A stretch of DNA of 12,169 bases from Patescibacteria group bacterium (lineage in GTDB: Bacteria; Patescibacteriota; Patescibacteriia; S139-126), in the NCBI GenBank assembly GCA_015485755.1, contig WFTD01000009.1:1-12169 (forward strand), in the 5' to 3' direction. Below the pieces are notes generated by a model that saw only the letters and a program-made list of their open reading frames with translations, searched no databases and was not told where the DNA came from. Every line of letters starts with the position of its first letter. Within the stretch, counting starts at the first letter, position 1. Positions 5,580-12,112 of the stretch are shown here, one piece after another. The position numbers were made by a program, and so were the translations under genes.

Positions 5580-8176
5580 ATTTTATTTAATTTTTCCCTT
5601 GCTTGTTTAAGTTTTTCTCTCTCTTTATTTATAACCTCACTTGGCGCTTTGCGCAAGAACTCTTCATTGCTAAGCTTTTTTTCAAGTGAGGCAATATATT
5701 TCTCTAGCTCTCTTCTCTCTTTTTCCAGTCTAGCTTTAATGTCGCCGCTGACAGCTAAATAAATATCATAACCATCGCCAGGATAGTGTAAAGCAGAGTC
5801 TTTGTCTAATTCTTCTACAAATCCAACTCGCGCCAGTTTAGCAATCAATTCTTTTTGGCTCTCAATCAATGGCTGGTATTTTTCACTTTCAATTTTAACA
5901 TCAACTACTTCTACTGGCGGAATTTTGTTGGTGCTGCGCAAACTGCGAATGTTAACAATTATCTCCTGCAATAAATCAAATTGCCCTCCACCGCCTGCCT
6001 CTCCCTGCGCCTGGGGCCATTTTTGCACCATCAACATCAACTCTGGTTTCTTCTCAGGGTTATAGCTAGTTGACCAAATAACTTCAGTTACAAACGGCAC
6101 AAAAGGATGCAGCATAATAAGCAGGCGCTCTAAAATATAATTTAAAATTTCGTCTTTGCCTTGCTCTATTTTGGCTACTTCCAAATACCAATCAGCTAGT
6201 TTTGACCAAGTAAACTCATACAATTTTTCAGCAGCTGGAGAAAAGCTAAACTGCTCAAGTAGCCCTGTCACCTCTTGGATGAGTTGGTTGAAATTTGCCA
6301 AAATCCATTGGTCAGCCAAAGTCTTGGGCAAAGGCTGGCTGGCGATGCGTTCTGGTTTGTTTACAGTCAACAAAATAAAACGGGCAATATTCCAAAACTT
6401 ATTGACAAAATTGCGGTAACCAGCAATTTTTTCCTCATACATTCTAATGTCATTGCCGGGCGCCGTGCCAATAATCATTGACAGGCGCAAAGCATCAGCG
6501 CCGTATTTGGCAATCATCTCCAATGGATCAATGCCATTGCCCAGAGACTTTGACATTTTTCTGCCTTGTTTGTCCCTGATAAGTCCATGCAAATAAACTT
6601 TTTCAAAGGGGATTTGTCCGGTAGTATAAATAGTCATAATAATCATACGCGCCACCCAAAAAAACAAAATATCATAACCCGTCTCCAGTACTTGAGTGGG
6701 GTGAAAACGCTTGAAATCCTCACCCTCCGGCCAGCCCAAAGTAGAAAAGGTCCATAGGGCTGAAGAAAACCAAGTATCCAAAGTGTCCTCATCCTGCCGC
6801 CAGCCCTCTCCCTTTGGCGGCTCTACTCCCACATAAACTTCCTCATCTCCTCCCTCTTTGTACCACACTGGGATTCTGTGCCCCCACCAAATTTGGCGAG
6901 AAATGCACCAATCACGCAAATTTTCCATCCACTGAAAATAAGTTTTATAAAAACGCTCAGGAATAATATCAATTTTTTGTTTAGGATCGCCGCTAAGTCC
7001 CTGCCTGACTGCTTCAATTGATAGCTCCTTTAAAGATTTGCCAAAACGCGGTATTTTTTTGTTAACATCAATAAACCATTGCTTGCTAGTCAAAGGCTCA
7101 ATTGTTGTGCCGCAACGATAACAAACTGAAATATTATTTTCAATCTCTTCAACCTTCACCAACAGGCCGGCCTTTTCCAGGTCAGCTATAAATTTCTGGC
7201 GACACTCCTCCACCGGCAAGCCAGCATAAGGGCCGGCTTCAGCTGTCATTTTGCCGTCCTCATCAATAATTTTTTTAACCTCAAGGCCGTATTTTTCTGC
7301 CCAAGCAAAATCAATCTGGCTGTGGGCTGGGGTCACACCAATTGCCCCGCTGCCAAATTCTGGATCAACCTCCTTGTCAGCAAAGACTTTCACTTTAATA
7401 TCAACCTTGCCCAAATTTATCTCAAGCTCTTTGCCAATCAAATCTTGGTAGCGCTGGTCATCTGGATGCACTGCCAAACCTGTATCGCCGATTTTGGTTT
7501 CTGGTCTGGTAGTGGCAATGACTACGGGTCCGTATTTAATATAATAAAGTTTGGCTTTTTGCTCTTTGTACTCAACTTCGTCATCAGCCAAAGTAGAGTG
7601 GCAACGCGGACACCAGTTGACAATTCGATCGCCCCGATAAATCAAACCGTCTTCATACATTCTAGTAAAAACATGATAAACTGTTCGGGACACATCCTCA
7701 TCTAAAGTGTATTTTTCCCTTGACCAATCAAGGGACGCTCCCATTTTGCGCAGTTGTTTGCGAATGGTATTTTTGGATTTGCTAACATATTCTCTGACCC
7801 GCTCCAAAAACTTTTCCCTGCCTAGATCCTCTTTTTTTAACCCTTCTTTGGCCAGCTCTTTCTCTACCACTGTTTGGGTGGCAATAGCTGCATGGTCAGT
7901 GCCCGGCACCCACAAAGTCTGCTTTCCCTGCAAACGCTGAAAGCGGATAATCAAATCCTCATAAGCCAGCATTGAAGCATGCCCCAAATGCAGTTTGCCC
8001 GTTACATTGGGCGGAGGCAGAACAATGGTAAAAGTGGGAGTATCTTTGTCAGTTACACCTCTTTTGATGCATTCATCTGGATTGAATAAGCCAGATGACT
8101 CCCAGTACTGATAAATATCATCTTCATATTTGCCTGCCTCGTAAGCTTTGGGCAGGTTGGATGATTCTATTTTCAT
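5570..8176 (-). CDS. valS: Valyl-tRNA synthetase
   Basis: A cytoplasmic class Ia aminoacyl-tRNA synthetase that charges tRNA-Val with valine and edits Thr-tRNA-Val. At 868 residues it is full length. Seen: signature PPPNVTGKLHLGH at 54-66 (HIGH box HLGH), CP1 editing domain about 200-350 with ATTRPET at 221-227 and GDTGLAVHP at 230-238, zinc-type pairs CPRC (189-192) and CYRC (352-355), WCISRQIWWGHRIPVW at 423-438, DTWFSSALW at 467-475, the KMSKS loop RKMSKSLGN at 539-547, an anticodon-binding helical domain, and a C-terminal coiled coil (about 812-868, Lys/Glu rich) typical of bacterial ValS. The first ATG fits the family start. There is no Shine-Dalgarno site in the AU-rich 40 bases between the leader terminator and the ATG. 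Expression is predicted to be set by the T-box leader. tsaD-tsaE lie immediately upstream on the same strand. Confidence 0.98.
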   Translation of the reverse strand: MKIESSNLPKAYEAGKYEDDIYQYWESSGLFNPDECIKRGVTDKDTPTFTIVLPPPNVTGKLHLGHASMLAYEDLIIRFQRLQGKQTLWVPGTDHAAIATQTVVEKELAKEGLKKEDLGREKFLERVREYVSKSKNTIRKQLRKMGASLDWSREKYTLDEDVSRTVYHVFTRMYEDGLIYRGDRIVNWCPRCHSTLADDEVEYKEQKAKLYYIKYGPVVIATTRPETKIGDTGLAVHPDDQRYQDLIGKELEINLGKVDIKVKVFADKEVDPEFGSGAIGVTPAHSQIDFAWAEKYGLEVKKIIDEDGKMTAEAGPYAGLPVEECRQKFIADLEKAGLLVKVEEIENNISVCYRCGTTIEPLTSKQWFIDVNKKIPRFGKSLKELSIEAVRQGLSGDPKQKIDIIPERFYKTYFQWMENLRDWCISRQIWWGHRIPVWYKEGGDEEVYVGVEPPKGEGWRQDEDTLDTWFSSALWTFSTLGWPEGEDFKRFHPTQVLETGYDILFFWVARMIIMTIYTTGQIPFEKVYLHGLIRDKQGRKMSKSLGNGIDPLEMIAKYGADALRLSMIIGTAPGNDIRMYEEKIAGYRNFVNKFWNIARFILLTVNKPERIASQPLPKTLADQWILANFNQLIQEVTGLLEQFSFSPAAEKLYEFTWSKLADWYLEVAKIEQGKDEILNYILERLLIMLHPFVPFVTEVIWSTSYNPEKKPELMLMVQKWPQAQGEAGGGGQFDLLQEIIVNIRSLRSTNKIPPVEVVDVKIESEKYQPLIESQKELIAKLARVGFVEELDKDSALHYPGDGYDIYLAVSGDIKARLEKERRELEKYIASLEKKLSNEEFLRKAPSEVINKEREKLKQAREKLNKIKN

Positions 8177-8215
8177 AAATAATTTAAATTTAATAAAATA
8201 ATAAATTTTTTTAAT

Positions 8216-8256
8216 AAAAAAACCGCCACCGGGCCTGAGAACCCATGCTGGGCGGT
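8216..8256 (-). terminator. T-box-controlled intrinsic terminator upstream of valS
   Basis: ACCGCC (8256-8251), the 3' half of the T-box motif, pairs with GGCGGU (8227-8222), followed by seven T's (8222-8216). An inner GGG/CCC pairing (8244-8242 with 8233-8231) can extend the helix. It is mutually exclusive with the antiterminator because both use 8256-8250, so uncharged tRNA-Val should block it. Confidence 0.9.
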
Positions 8257-8477
8257 ACCATCTCAGTTCCCCAAAAAAGGGGCTCTTAATTTAGCGCTGT
8301 AACGGGCGCACCCCGGGCAGATCTACTTTCTCCCCACCTATTTTGATATTAGGCAACGTACCGTAAAATCATGTTTAATTTAAATAACCTAGTTATTCTC
8401 ATCTGTAGACTAATATCAAAATAGGTGGGGGATTTCTTCTGCCGGCAGTCAGGCGACATTACCTCCTGACTATTGCC
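8216..8477 (-). promoter_or_regulatory. T-box riboswitch in the valS leader, GUA (Val) specifier
   Basis: Read on the minus strand. A 5' hairpin pairs AGUCAGG (8471-8465) with CCUGACU (8453-8447). Stem I is closed by GGCAGA (8443-8438) and UCUGCC (8321-8316). Above this is an asymmetric loop whose 3' side, AGAAAGUAGA (8331-8322), holds GUA at 8326-8324, preceded by GAAA and followed by a purine. Above the loop is a perfect 21-bp helix (8430-8410 with 8352-8332) and a 57-base apical region. Conserved linker elements CCGUUA (8305-8300) and UUAAGAG (8289-8283) follow, then a CCCC/GGGG hairpin. The antiterminator is A1 CUGAGA (8266-8261) with UCUCAG (8240-8235), the 7-nt bulge UGGUACC (8260-8254), and A2 GCCC/GGGU. 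UGGU complements ACCA of uncharged tRNA with discriminator A, as in tRNA-Val. Identification is from the sequence plus the known T-box architecture. Confidence 0.93.
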
Positions 8478-8515
8478 TTTTATTTGGTTGTACTTATAAA
8501 TTAATATACAACATC

Positions 8516-8938
8516 CTAAAAGTCAATCACTCTAATATCTGATTTGTCACCAAAATAAAACCTAACCCAAAAACTATCATAGGGCCATGAGCCAATAATT
8601 CTCTCTGGCCATTCTACTACCACCAAACTTTCCTCATCTTGTAAATAGTCACTTAACCCCAAATCGTCCAACCGCTGGTCATAATCAATGCGATACAAAT
8701 CCACATGGACGAACCTCTTAAACCTTTTGTCATTCAATGGATAAACTTTCATTAGGACATATGTTGGACTGTTAACAGTATCCTTTACTCCCAATTCTTC
8801 AGCTAAAGCTTGGGCTAAGACTGTTTTGCCGCTTCCTAACTCCCCTTGAAGCAAAATAATATGCTTGGTTCCTAAACGGCGAAGTATTTCCCGGGCCAAT
8901 TGCCTTGTTTCTTGAGGAGAATAACTAGTATGATACAT
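8516..8938 (-). CDS. tsaE: tRNA threonylcarbamoyladenosine biosynthesis ATPase TsaE
   Basis: A 140-residue P-loop ATPase that works with TsaD and TsaB in forming t6A37 on ANN-decoding tRNAs. Seen: Walker A GELGSGKT at 32-39, SPTY at 57-60, HVDLYRI at 78-84, and the Walker-B-like VVVEWPER at 106-113; length and order match the family. A frame open upstream to 9019 overlaps tsaD and encodes nothing family-like, so ATG 8938 (MYHTSYSPQETRQLA) is chosen. It starts 7 bases after the tsaD stop, without a Shine-Dalgarno site, suggesting translational coupling to tsaD. Its stop is followed directly by the valS leader, with no separate terminator before the T-box. Confidence 0.95.
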   Translation of the reverse strand: MYHTSYSPQETRQLAREILRRLGTKHIILLQGELGSGKTVLAQALAEELGVKDTVNSPTYVLMKVYPLNDKRFKRFVHVDLYRIDYDQRLDDLGLSDYLQDEESLVVVEWPERIIGSWPYDSFWVRFYFGDKSDIRVIDF

Positions 8939-8945
8939 AATTTTG

Positions 8946-9986
8946 TTATTTAATCGGCAAATTAGGATCTGGTGACAATGATAACAACTTCTGCTTGTTC
9001 TGATAATTTTCCCTGTCAAAATAACCAGCCAAAGCTATCATCGCCGCATTATCACCAGTATATCTAAGCTGGGGCATCTCCAGACTAACATTCTTAATTT
9101 TGGCTAAATCAGACAACTGCCGACGTAAACGCTGATTTGCACTAACACCGCCAACTACACTAATCATTTTTACTTGGTATTTATCAATAGCCTGCTCCAT
9201 TTTGGCCGATAAAGTATCAACTACCGCCGCCTCAAAACTAGCGGCCAAATCAGCCAATTTCTCAGAAGTAAGATTGCTTTCTAATTTTTGATATAAGTAT
9301 AAAACAGCTGTTTTTAAGCCAGAAAAAGAAAAATTAAAGTCACCGCTGTTAAGCATTGGTCGCGGCAAAGAAAATTCATCGGTTTTTCCTGATTGGGCCA
9401 ATTTGCTCAGCGCTGGACCACCTGGATAACCCAAGCCTAATAGTTTGGCCACTTTATCAAAAGCCTCACCAGCAGCATCATCAACTGTTCGTCCCAGTAT
9501 TTGCCAATCAAAAAAACTATTGACTAAAACAAGCTCAGTATGCCCGCCTGAAACAATTAAGCTTAAATAAGGAAAAGGAACTTCTATGTCTTTCTTTTCT
9601 CCCTCTCCAGGAAGCAACCATGACCAAAGGTGACCAACTAAATGATTAACTGGCACAAGCGGCAAATTTTGCGCCCAAGCTAAAGTTTTGGCTGTTTCCC
9701 AACCAACCATCAATGAACCAATAAGTCCCGGGCCTAAGGTAGCAGCGACTAAATCAATTTCCCCCAAAGATAATTGAGCTTTGGATAGGGCTTGATCAAT
9801 CACAGGGATAATGTTTTTTATATGCTGCCTAGCTGCCACCTCTGGCACTACCCCTCCATAACGGGCGTGAATCTCCATTTGCGAGCTAACTACATTAGAA
9901 AAAACCTGAACTTGGCCAGATTCTACCCCAATTACGGCAGCAGCTGTTTCATCGCATGATGTTTCTATGCCTAATATTCTCTTCAT
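8946..9986 (-). CDS. tsaD: tRNA N6-adenosine threonylcarbamoyltransferase TsaD (Kae1/Qri7 family)
   Basis: Transfers the threonylcarbamoyl group from threonylcarbamoyl-AMP to A37 of tRNAs reading ANN codons. At 346 residues it is full length. Seen: GIETSCDETAAAVI at 6-19, HARYGGVVPEVAARQH at 40-55, the metal ligands His115 and His119 in NHLVGH, SGGHTEL at 146-152, DDAAGEAFDKVAKLLGLGYPGGP at 169-191, GGVSANQRLR at 279-288, and Asp312 in TGDNAAMIA. The hydrophilic tail after residue 325 is somewhat extended. It is followed 7 bases later by tsaE; tsaB and tsaC are not in the window. The -10 box sits so close to the ATG that the mRNA is predicted to have essentially no 5' leader. Confidence 0.98.
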   Translation of the reverse strand: MKRILGIETSCDETAAAVIGVESGQVQVFSNVVSSQMEIHARYGGVVPEVAARQHIKNIIPVIDQALSKAQLSLGEIDLVAATLGPGLIGSLMVGWETAKTLAWAQNLPLVPVNHLVGHLWSWLLPGEGEKKDIEVPFPYLSLIVSGGHTELVLVNSFFDWQILGRTVDDAAGEAFDKVAKLLGLGYPGGPALSKLAQSGKTDEFSLPRPMLNSGDFNFSFSGLKTAVLYLYQKLESNLTSEKLADLAASFEAAVVDTLSAKMEQAIDKYQVKMISVVGGVSANQRLRRQLSDLAKIKNVSLEMPQLRYTGDNAAMIALAGYFDRENYQNKQKLLSLSPDPNLPIK

Positions 9987-9993
9987 AACTGTT

Positions 9994-10002
9994 ATTATAA
10001 CA
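9994..10002 (-). promoter_or_regulatory. Extended -10 promoter of tsaD, predicted leaderless
   Basis: On the minus strand TGTTATAAT (10002-9994) matches an extended -10 (TGnTATAAT) exactly. No good -35 is present (TAGTTA at 10022-10017, 17-base spacer). The start of transcription would fall at about 9987, immediately before the ATG at 9986. Confidence 0.62.
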
Positions 10003-10088
10003 AACCTTTTTCTAAATAACTAAATTTGCAACCGCCTTAATTGTGTGTAAATATTAGAATAAAGGGGGGTTATTATTAACACAAATAA

Positions 10089-11741
10089 ATGATTAACAAT
10101 AAAAATATTGCGCTTATTGTCTTGCTGTTAGTAGCGGCGCTATTTTTAGCCGTTATTTTTTTTAACAAAAAACAAGACAATAAAAACAATCGGGCTTATT
10201 CAAATATCAAAATAATTACTGGTGATTATGCCCTTGATAACGGCAAAAAATTGACTCTAAAGCCAATGGAGAAGTTGGTTGTCAAAGGCAAATTGACTAT
10301 AAAAAATGGATCAATTGTTGGCAAGCAGGGTGTTTGGATATTGGCTGATAGTTTGCAAATGGATAAGGAAAGTAAAATTATATCAGAAAACGGACCAATA
10401 ATTATAACTGACTCTGCTGAAAAATTTAACCAACTAAACAAGAAACTTGGCCAAACAAACACTAACAATCCCCAAAAAACATTGGCGCAACAAATAGCAT
10501 CTGCTACAAAAAAAATAAGACCTCTTATATTGCCTGCCTCTGCTCAAAATAAGCAAAAAAACATAATTTCTGGAACAATCAAATCCCAACTAAAAAAACC
10601 TTTGCCTATCAAAATTAGAGAAAATGAAAGCGGGGATATTTATATTACCTTTAACAAACCAACTATTTTCAAAGACCTTGCTATTAAAGCGGCGGATGGT
10701 AGGGATGGAAAACCAGACCTAGAAAAAAATTGCCAAGCTCGGGGCGGTTATGGCGAAAGAGGGTCCAACATATACCTAACAATGGAGGAGGAACTGATTG
10801 TTAAATCAGCTGTTTTAAATTTAGGAAATGGTTGGAATGGCGGTAGGGCTTCAACTGTTGCCTGTTCTGAAGCTGAAGCTATTGGCGGCGATGGCGGCAA
10901 TGCCGGCCGTTTAAGAGTGTTTTACGATGGCATCAAAGTTGCTGGCATTCTAACAATCAATCCTGGCTTGCCTGGCGATGGCGGCAGTGCTTATGCCTAT
11001 GGCAGTAACGGTAAAGATGGCGATAATGGACTTCCAGGCGGCAATGCCAAAGCAAAAGGCGGCAGGGGTGGTGATAATGTGCCATTTGTTGATGAATATC
11101 GCCACTCTATTGATCCTTATTCTGGCGGAGCGACAAGTCTAAATAATATTACATTGACAACTGGCAAAATAAAGGTTGCTCCCATAAAATCCGGGCGAGG
11201 AGGCGATGCTGTTGCCAAAAGCGGGAATGGCGGCAATGCTACTAAATGCAAAGGTAAAGGAGGAGTGGCTGGCGGTGTGAATGCTATGGCTGGCAGTGGC
11301 GGCAAGATTGTTATGATTTACAACAACCTTGAGAAGAGAATGAAAAATATTCCCTCTTTAACAATTGAACAAATATTTGGAGGCCGCGGCCAAGCAACAA
11401 CCGAAAAAGGCAAAAATGGTAAGGACGGGTTAGAATTTTGTAATGATGAAGTAACAAGCAAAGATGCGTCAGATAAAACCACAATTGGTTGCGTTATTCC
11501 AACAGATGTCTTGGATCAAGCCTATCCCCCTGATGTGTTTAAAAGGCAGCAAAACAGTAACCAAGGCTCTACTACTATAACTTTTAGCCGCGATGTTTGT
11601 ATAACTAAATCATTATCAAGTCTGCAAAGGGAAACAGAAGTTTGGCTGAATGATTTTAAACAATTTTGCCCCTTAGCCAAAATAGAAAAGATAGATTTTA
11701 TCAGCAGCAACAGCCCTTGCTCAATAACATTTTCTTATTAA
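10089..11741 (+). CDS. Membrane-anchored glycine-rich extracellular protein, function unknown
   Basis: A 550-residue protein with an N-terminal hydrophobic helix (about 7-25, ALIVLLLVAALFLAVIFF) followed by Lys/Asn, so either a membrane anchor or an uncleaved signal. Residues 41-108 form short alternating strands (KLTLKPMEKLVVKGKLTI, GVWILADSLQ) as in beta-solenoid or beta-helix proteins. Residues 200-448 carry glycine-rich loops (GGYGERG, GGDGGNAG, GLPGDGG, GKDGDNGLPGG, GGRGGDN, GRGGDA, GNGGNA, GKNGKDG) between strands, similar in style to collagen-like and PGRS-like surface proteins. Eight cysteines (215, 259, 387, 451, 468, 504, 527, 544), all outside the membrane, could form disulfides; the last 80 residues look like a separate small domain. 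ATG 10089 directly follows an in-frame stop; a GGGGGG run lies 19 bases upstream, too far for a normal ribosome binding site. A lone -10-like TAGAAT lies at 10055-10060. An adhesion or surface role is inference. Confidence 0.85.
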   Translation: MINNKNIALIVLLLVAALFLAVIFFNKKQDNKNNRAYSNIKIITGDYALDNGKKLTLKPMEKLVVKGKLTIKNGSIVGKQGVWILADSLQMDKESKIISENGPIIITDSAEKFNQLNKKLGQTNTNNPQKTLAQQIASATKKIRPLILPASAQNKQKNIISGTIKSQLKKPLPIKIRENESGDIYITFNKPTIFKDLAIKAADGRDGKPDLEKNCQARGGYGERGSNIYLTMEEELIVKSAVLNLGNGWNGGRASTVACSEAEAIGGDGGNAGRLRVFYDGIKVAGILTINPGLPGDGGSAYAYGSNGKDGDNGLPGGNAKAKGGRGGDNVPFVDEYRHSIDPYSGGATSLNNITLTTGKIKVAPIKSGRGGDAVAKSGNGGNATKCKGKGGVAGGVNAMAGSGGKIVMIYNNLEKRMKNIPSLTIEQIFGGRGQATTEKGKNGKDGLEFCNDEVTSKDASDKTTIGCVIPTDVLDQAYPPDVFKRQQNSNQGSTTITFSRDVCITKSLSSLQRETEVWLNDFKQFCPLAKIEKIDFISSNSPCSITFSY

Positions 11742-11762
11742 AAAAAGAGGTCATTGACCTCT
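11741..11762 (-). terminator. Intrinsic terminator of tRNA-Gly
   Basis: On the minus strand AGAGGTCA (11762-11755) and TGACCTCT (11753-11746) form an inverted repeat, followed by T's at 11746-11741, just after the tRNA 3' end. The plus strand has no T tract, so it does not serve the glycine-rich gene whose stop codon it touches. Confidence 0.88.
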
Positions 11763-11768
11763 AAGTAT

Positions 11769-11845
11769 TGGAGCGGGTGACCGGACTCGAACCGGCGACC
11801 TTTTCCTTGGCAAGGAAATGTTCTAGCCAACTGAACTACACCCGC
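11769..11845 (-). tRNA. tRNA-Gly(GCC), CCA encoded
   Basis: The minus strand folds as a full cloverleaf: acceptor GCGGGTG/CACCCGC, D stem GTTC/GAAC, anticodon stem TTTCC/GGAAA around TTGCCAA (anticodon GCC, reading GGC and GGU), variable AGGTC, T stem GCCGG/CCGGT with TTCGAGT loop. The discriminator is U, as usual for bacterial tRNA-Gly. The 3' CCA is encoded at 11771-11769. It has its own promoter upstream and a terminator 7 bases downstream of the CCA end. Confidence 0.98.
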
Positions 11846-11868
11846 ATATTTTCCCCTGGCGATTTTTA

Positions 11869-11896
11869 ATTTTAGCAAATCAACAAAAATAGTCAA
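11869..11896 (-). promoter_or_regulatory. Promoter of tRNA-Gly
   Basis: On the minus strand TTGACT (11896-11891), a 16-base spacer ending TGC, then TAAAAT (11874-11869): near-consensus -35 and -10 with an extended TGn. The predicted start is near 11862, about 17 bases before the mature tRNA 5' end. Confidence 0.75.
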
Positions 11897-11898
11897 GG

Positions 11899-12111
11899 CT
11901 AATCATCTGGGTTTAATAACTCATTGAGCAATTCCTTTGGATCTGATTTGATTAGATGATTGCCATTGTGATTATCTGTAAACAACAAATTAACCGTAAC
12001 TCCCACTTGAATATTGGTGGGAAGATCAGATTTGTCCACTTGCAAACTTTGTCCGTCCGCAAAAACGATTGTAACCTTTTCATTGTCAATTTTAGTAATA
12101 GTGCCTTTCAT
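11899..12111 (-). CDS. Small hypothetical protein, beta-barrel-like N-terminus
   Basis: A 70-residue protein. Residues 1-46 alternate strands and turns (MKGTITKIDNEKVTIVFADG, LQVDKSDLP, GVTVNLLFTD), the pattern of a small OB/SH3-like beta barrel, ending in an acidic amphipathic helix (PKELLNELLNPDD). It resembles short barrel proteins such as DUF3006-type sequences in layout only; I cannot assign a family. ATG 12111 is preceded by GGGAGAG about five bases upstream, a fair Shine-Dalgarno site, and begins one base after the stop codon of the gene upstream, so the two are probably co-translated. Its stop lies just before the tRNA-Gly promoter. Confidence 0.75.
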   Translation of the reverse strand: MKGTITKIDNEKVTIVFADGQSLQVDKSDLPTNIQVGVTVNLLFTDNHNGNHLIKSDPKELLNELLNPDD

Positions 12112-12112
12112 G

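Noticed and set aside
8332..8430. The 21-bp inverted repeat as a stand-alone MITE or insertion sequence
   Set aside because: It sits precisely between the two sides of a T-box specifier loop and the closing helix of Stem I, and no target-site duplication is visible. The RNA explanation is better, though insertion into the distal stem cannot be fully excluded.
8349..8459. A 36-codon minus-strand ORF (ATG 8459, stop TAA) with AGGAGG just upstream, inside the valS leader
   Set aside because: The AGGAGG is only 2 bases from the ATG, too close for normal initiation, and both lie in the 5' hairpin. The ORF runs through the Stem I helix, whose sequence is explained by RNA pairing. It has no valine-codon run to act as a leader peptide.
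8939..9019. N-terminal extension of tsaE overlapping tsaD
   Set aside because: The added 27 residues do not look like TsaE, and the internal ATG at 8938 gives the family's usual N-terminus.
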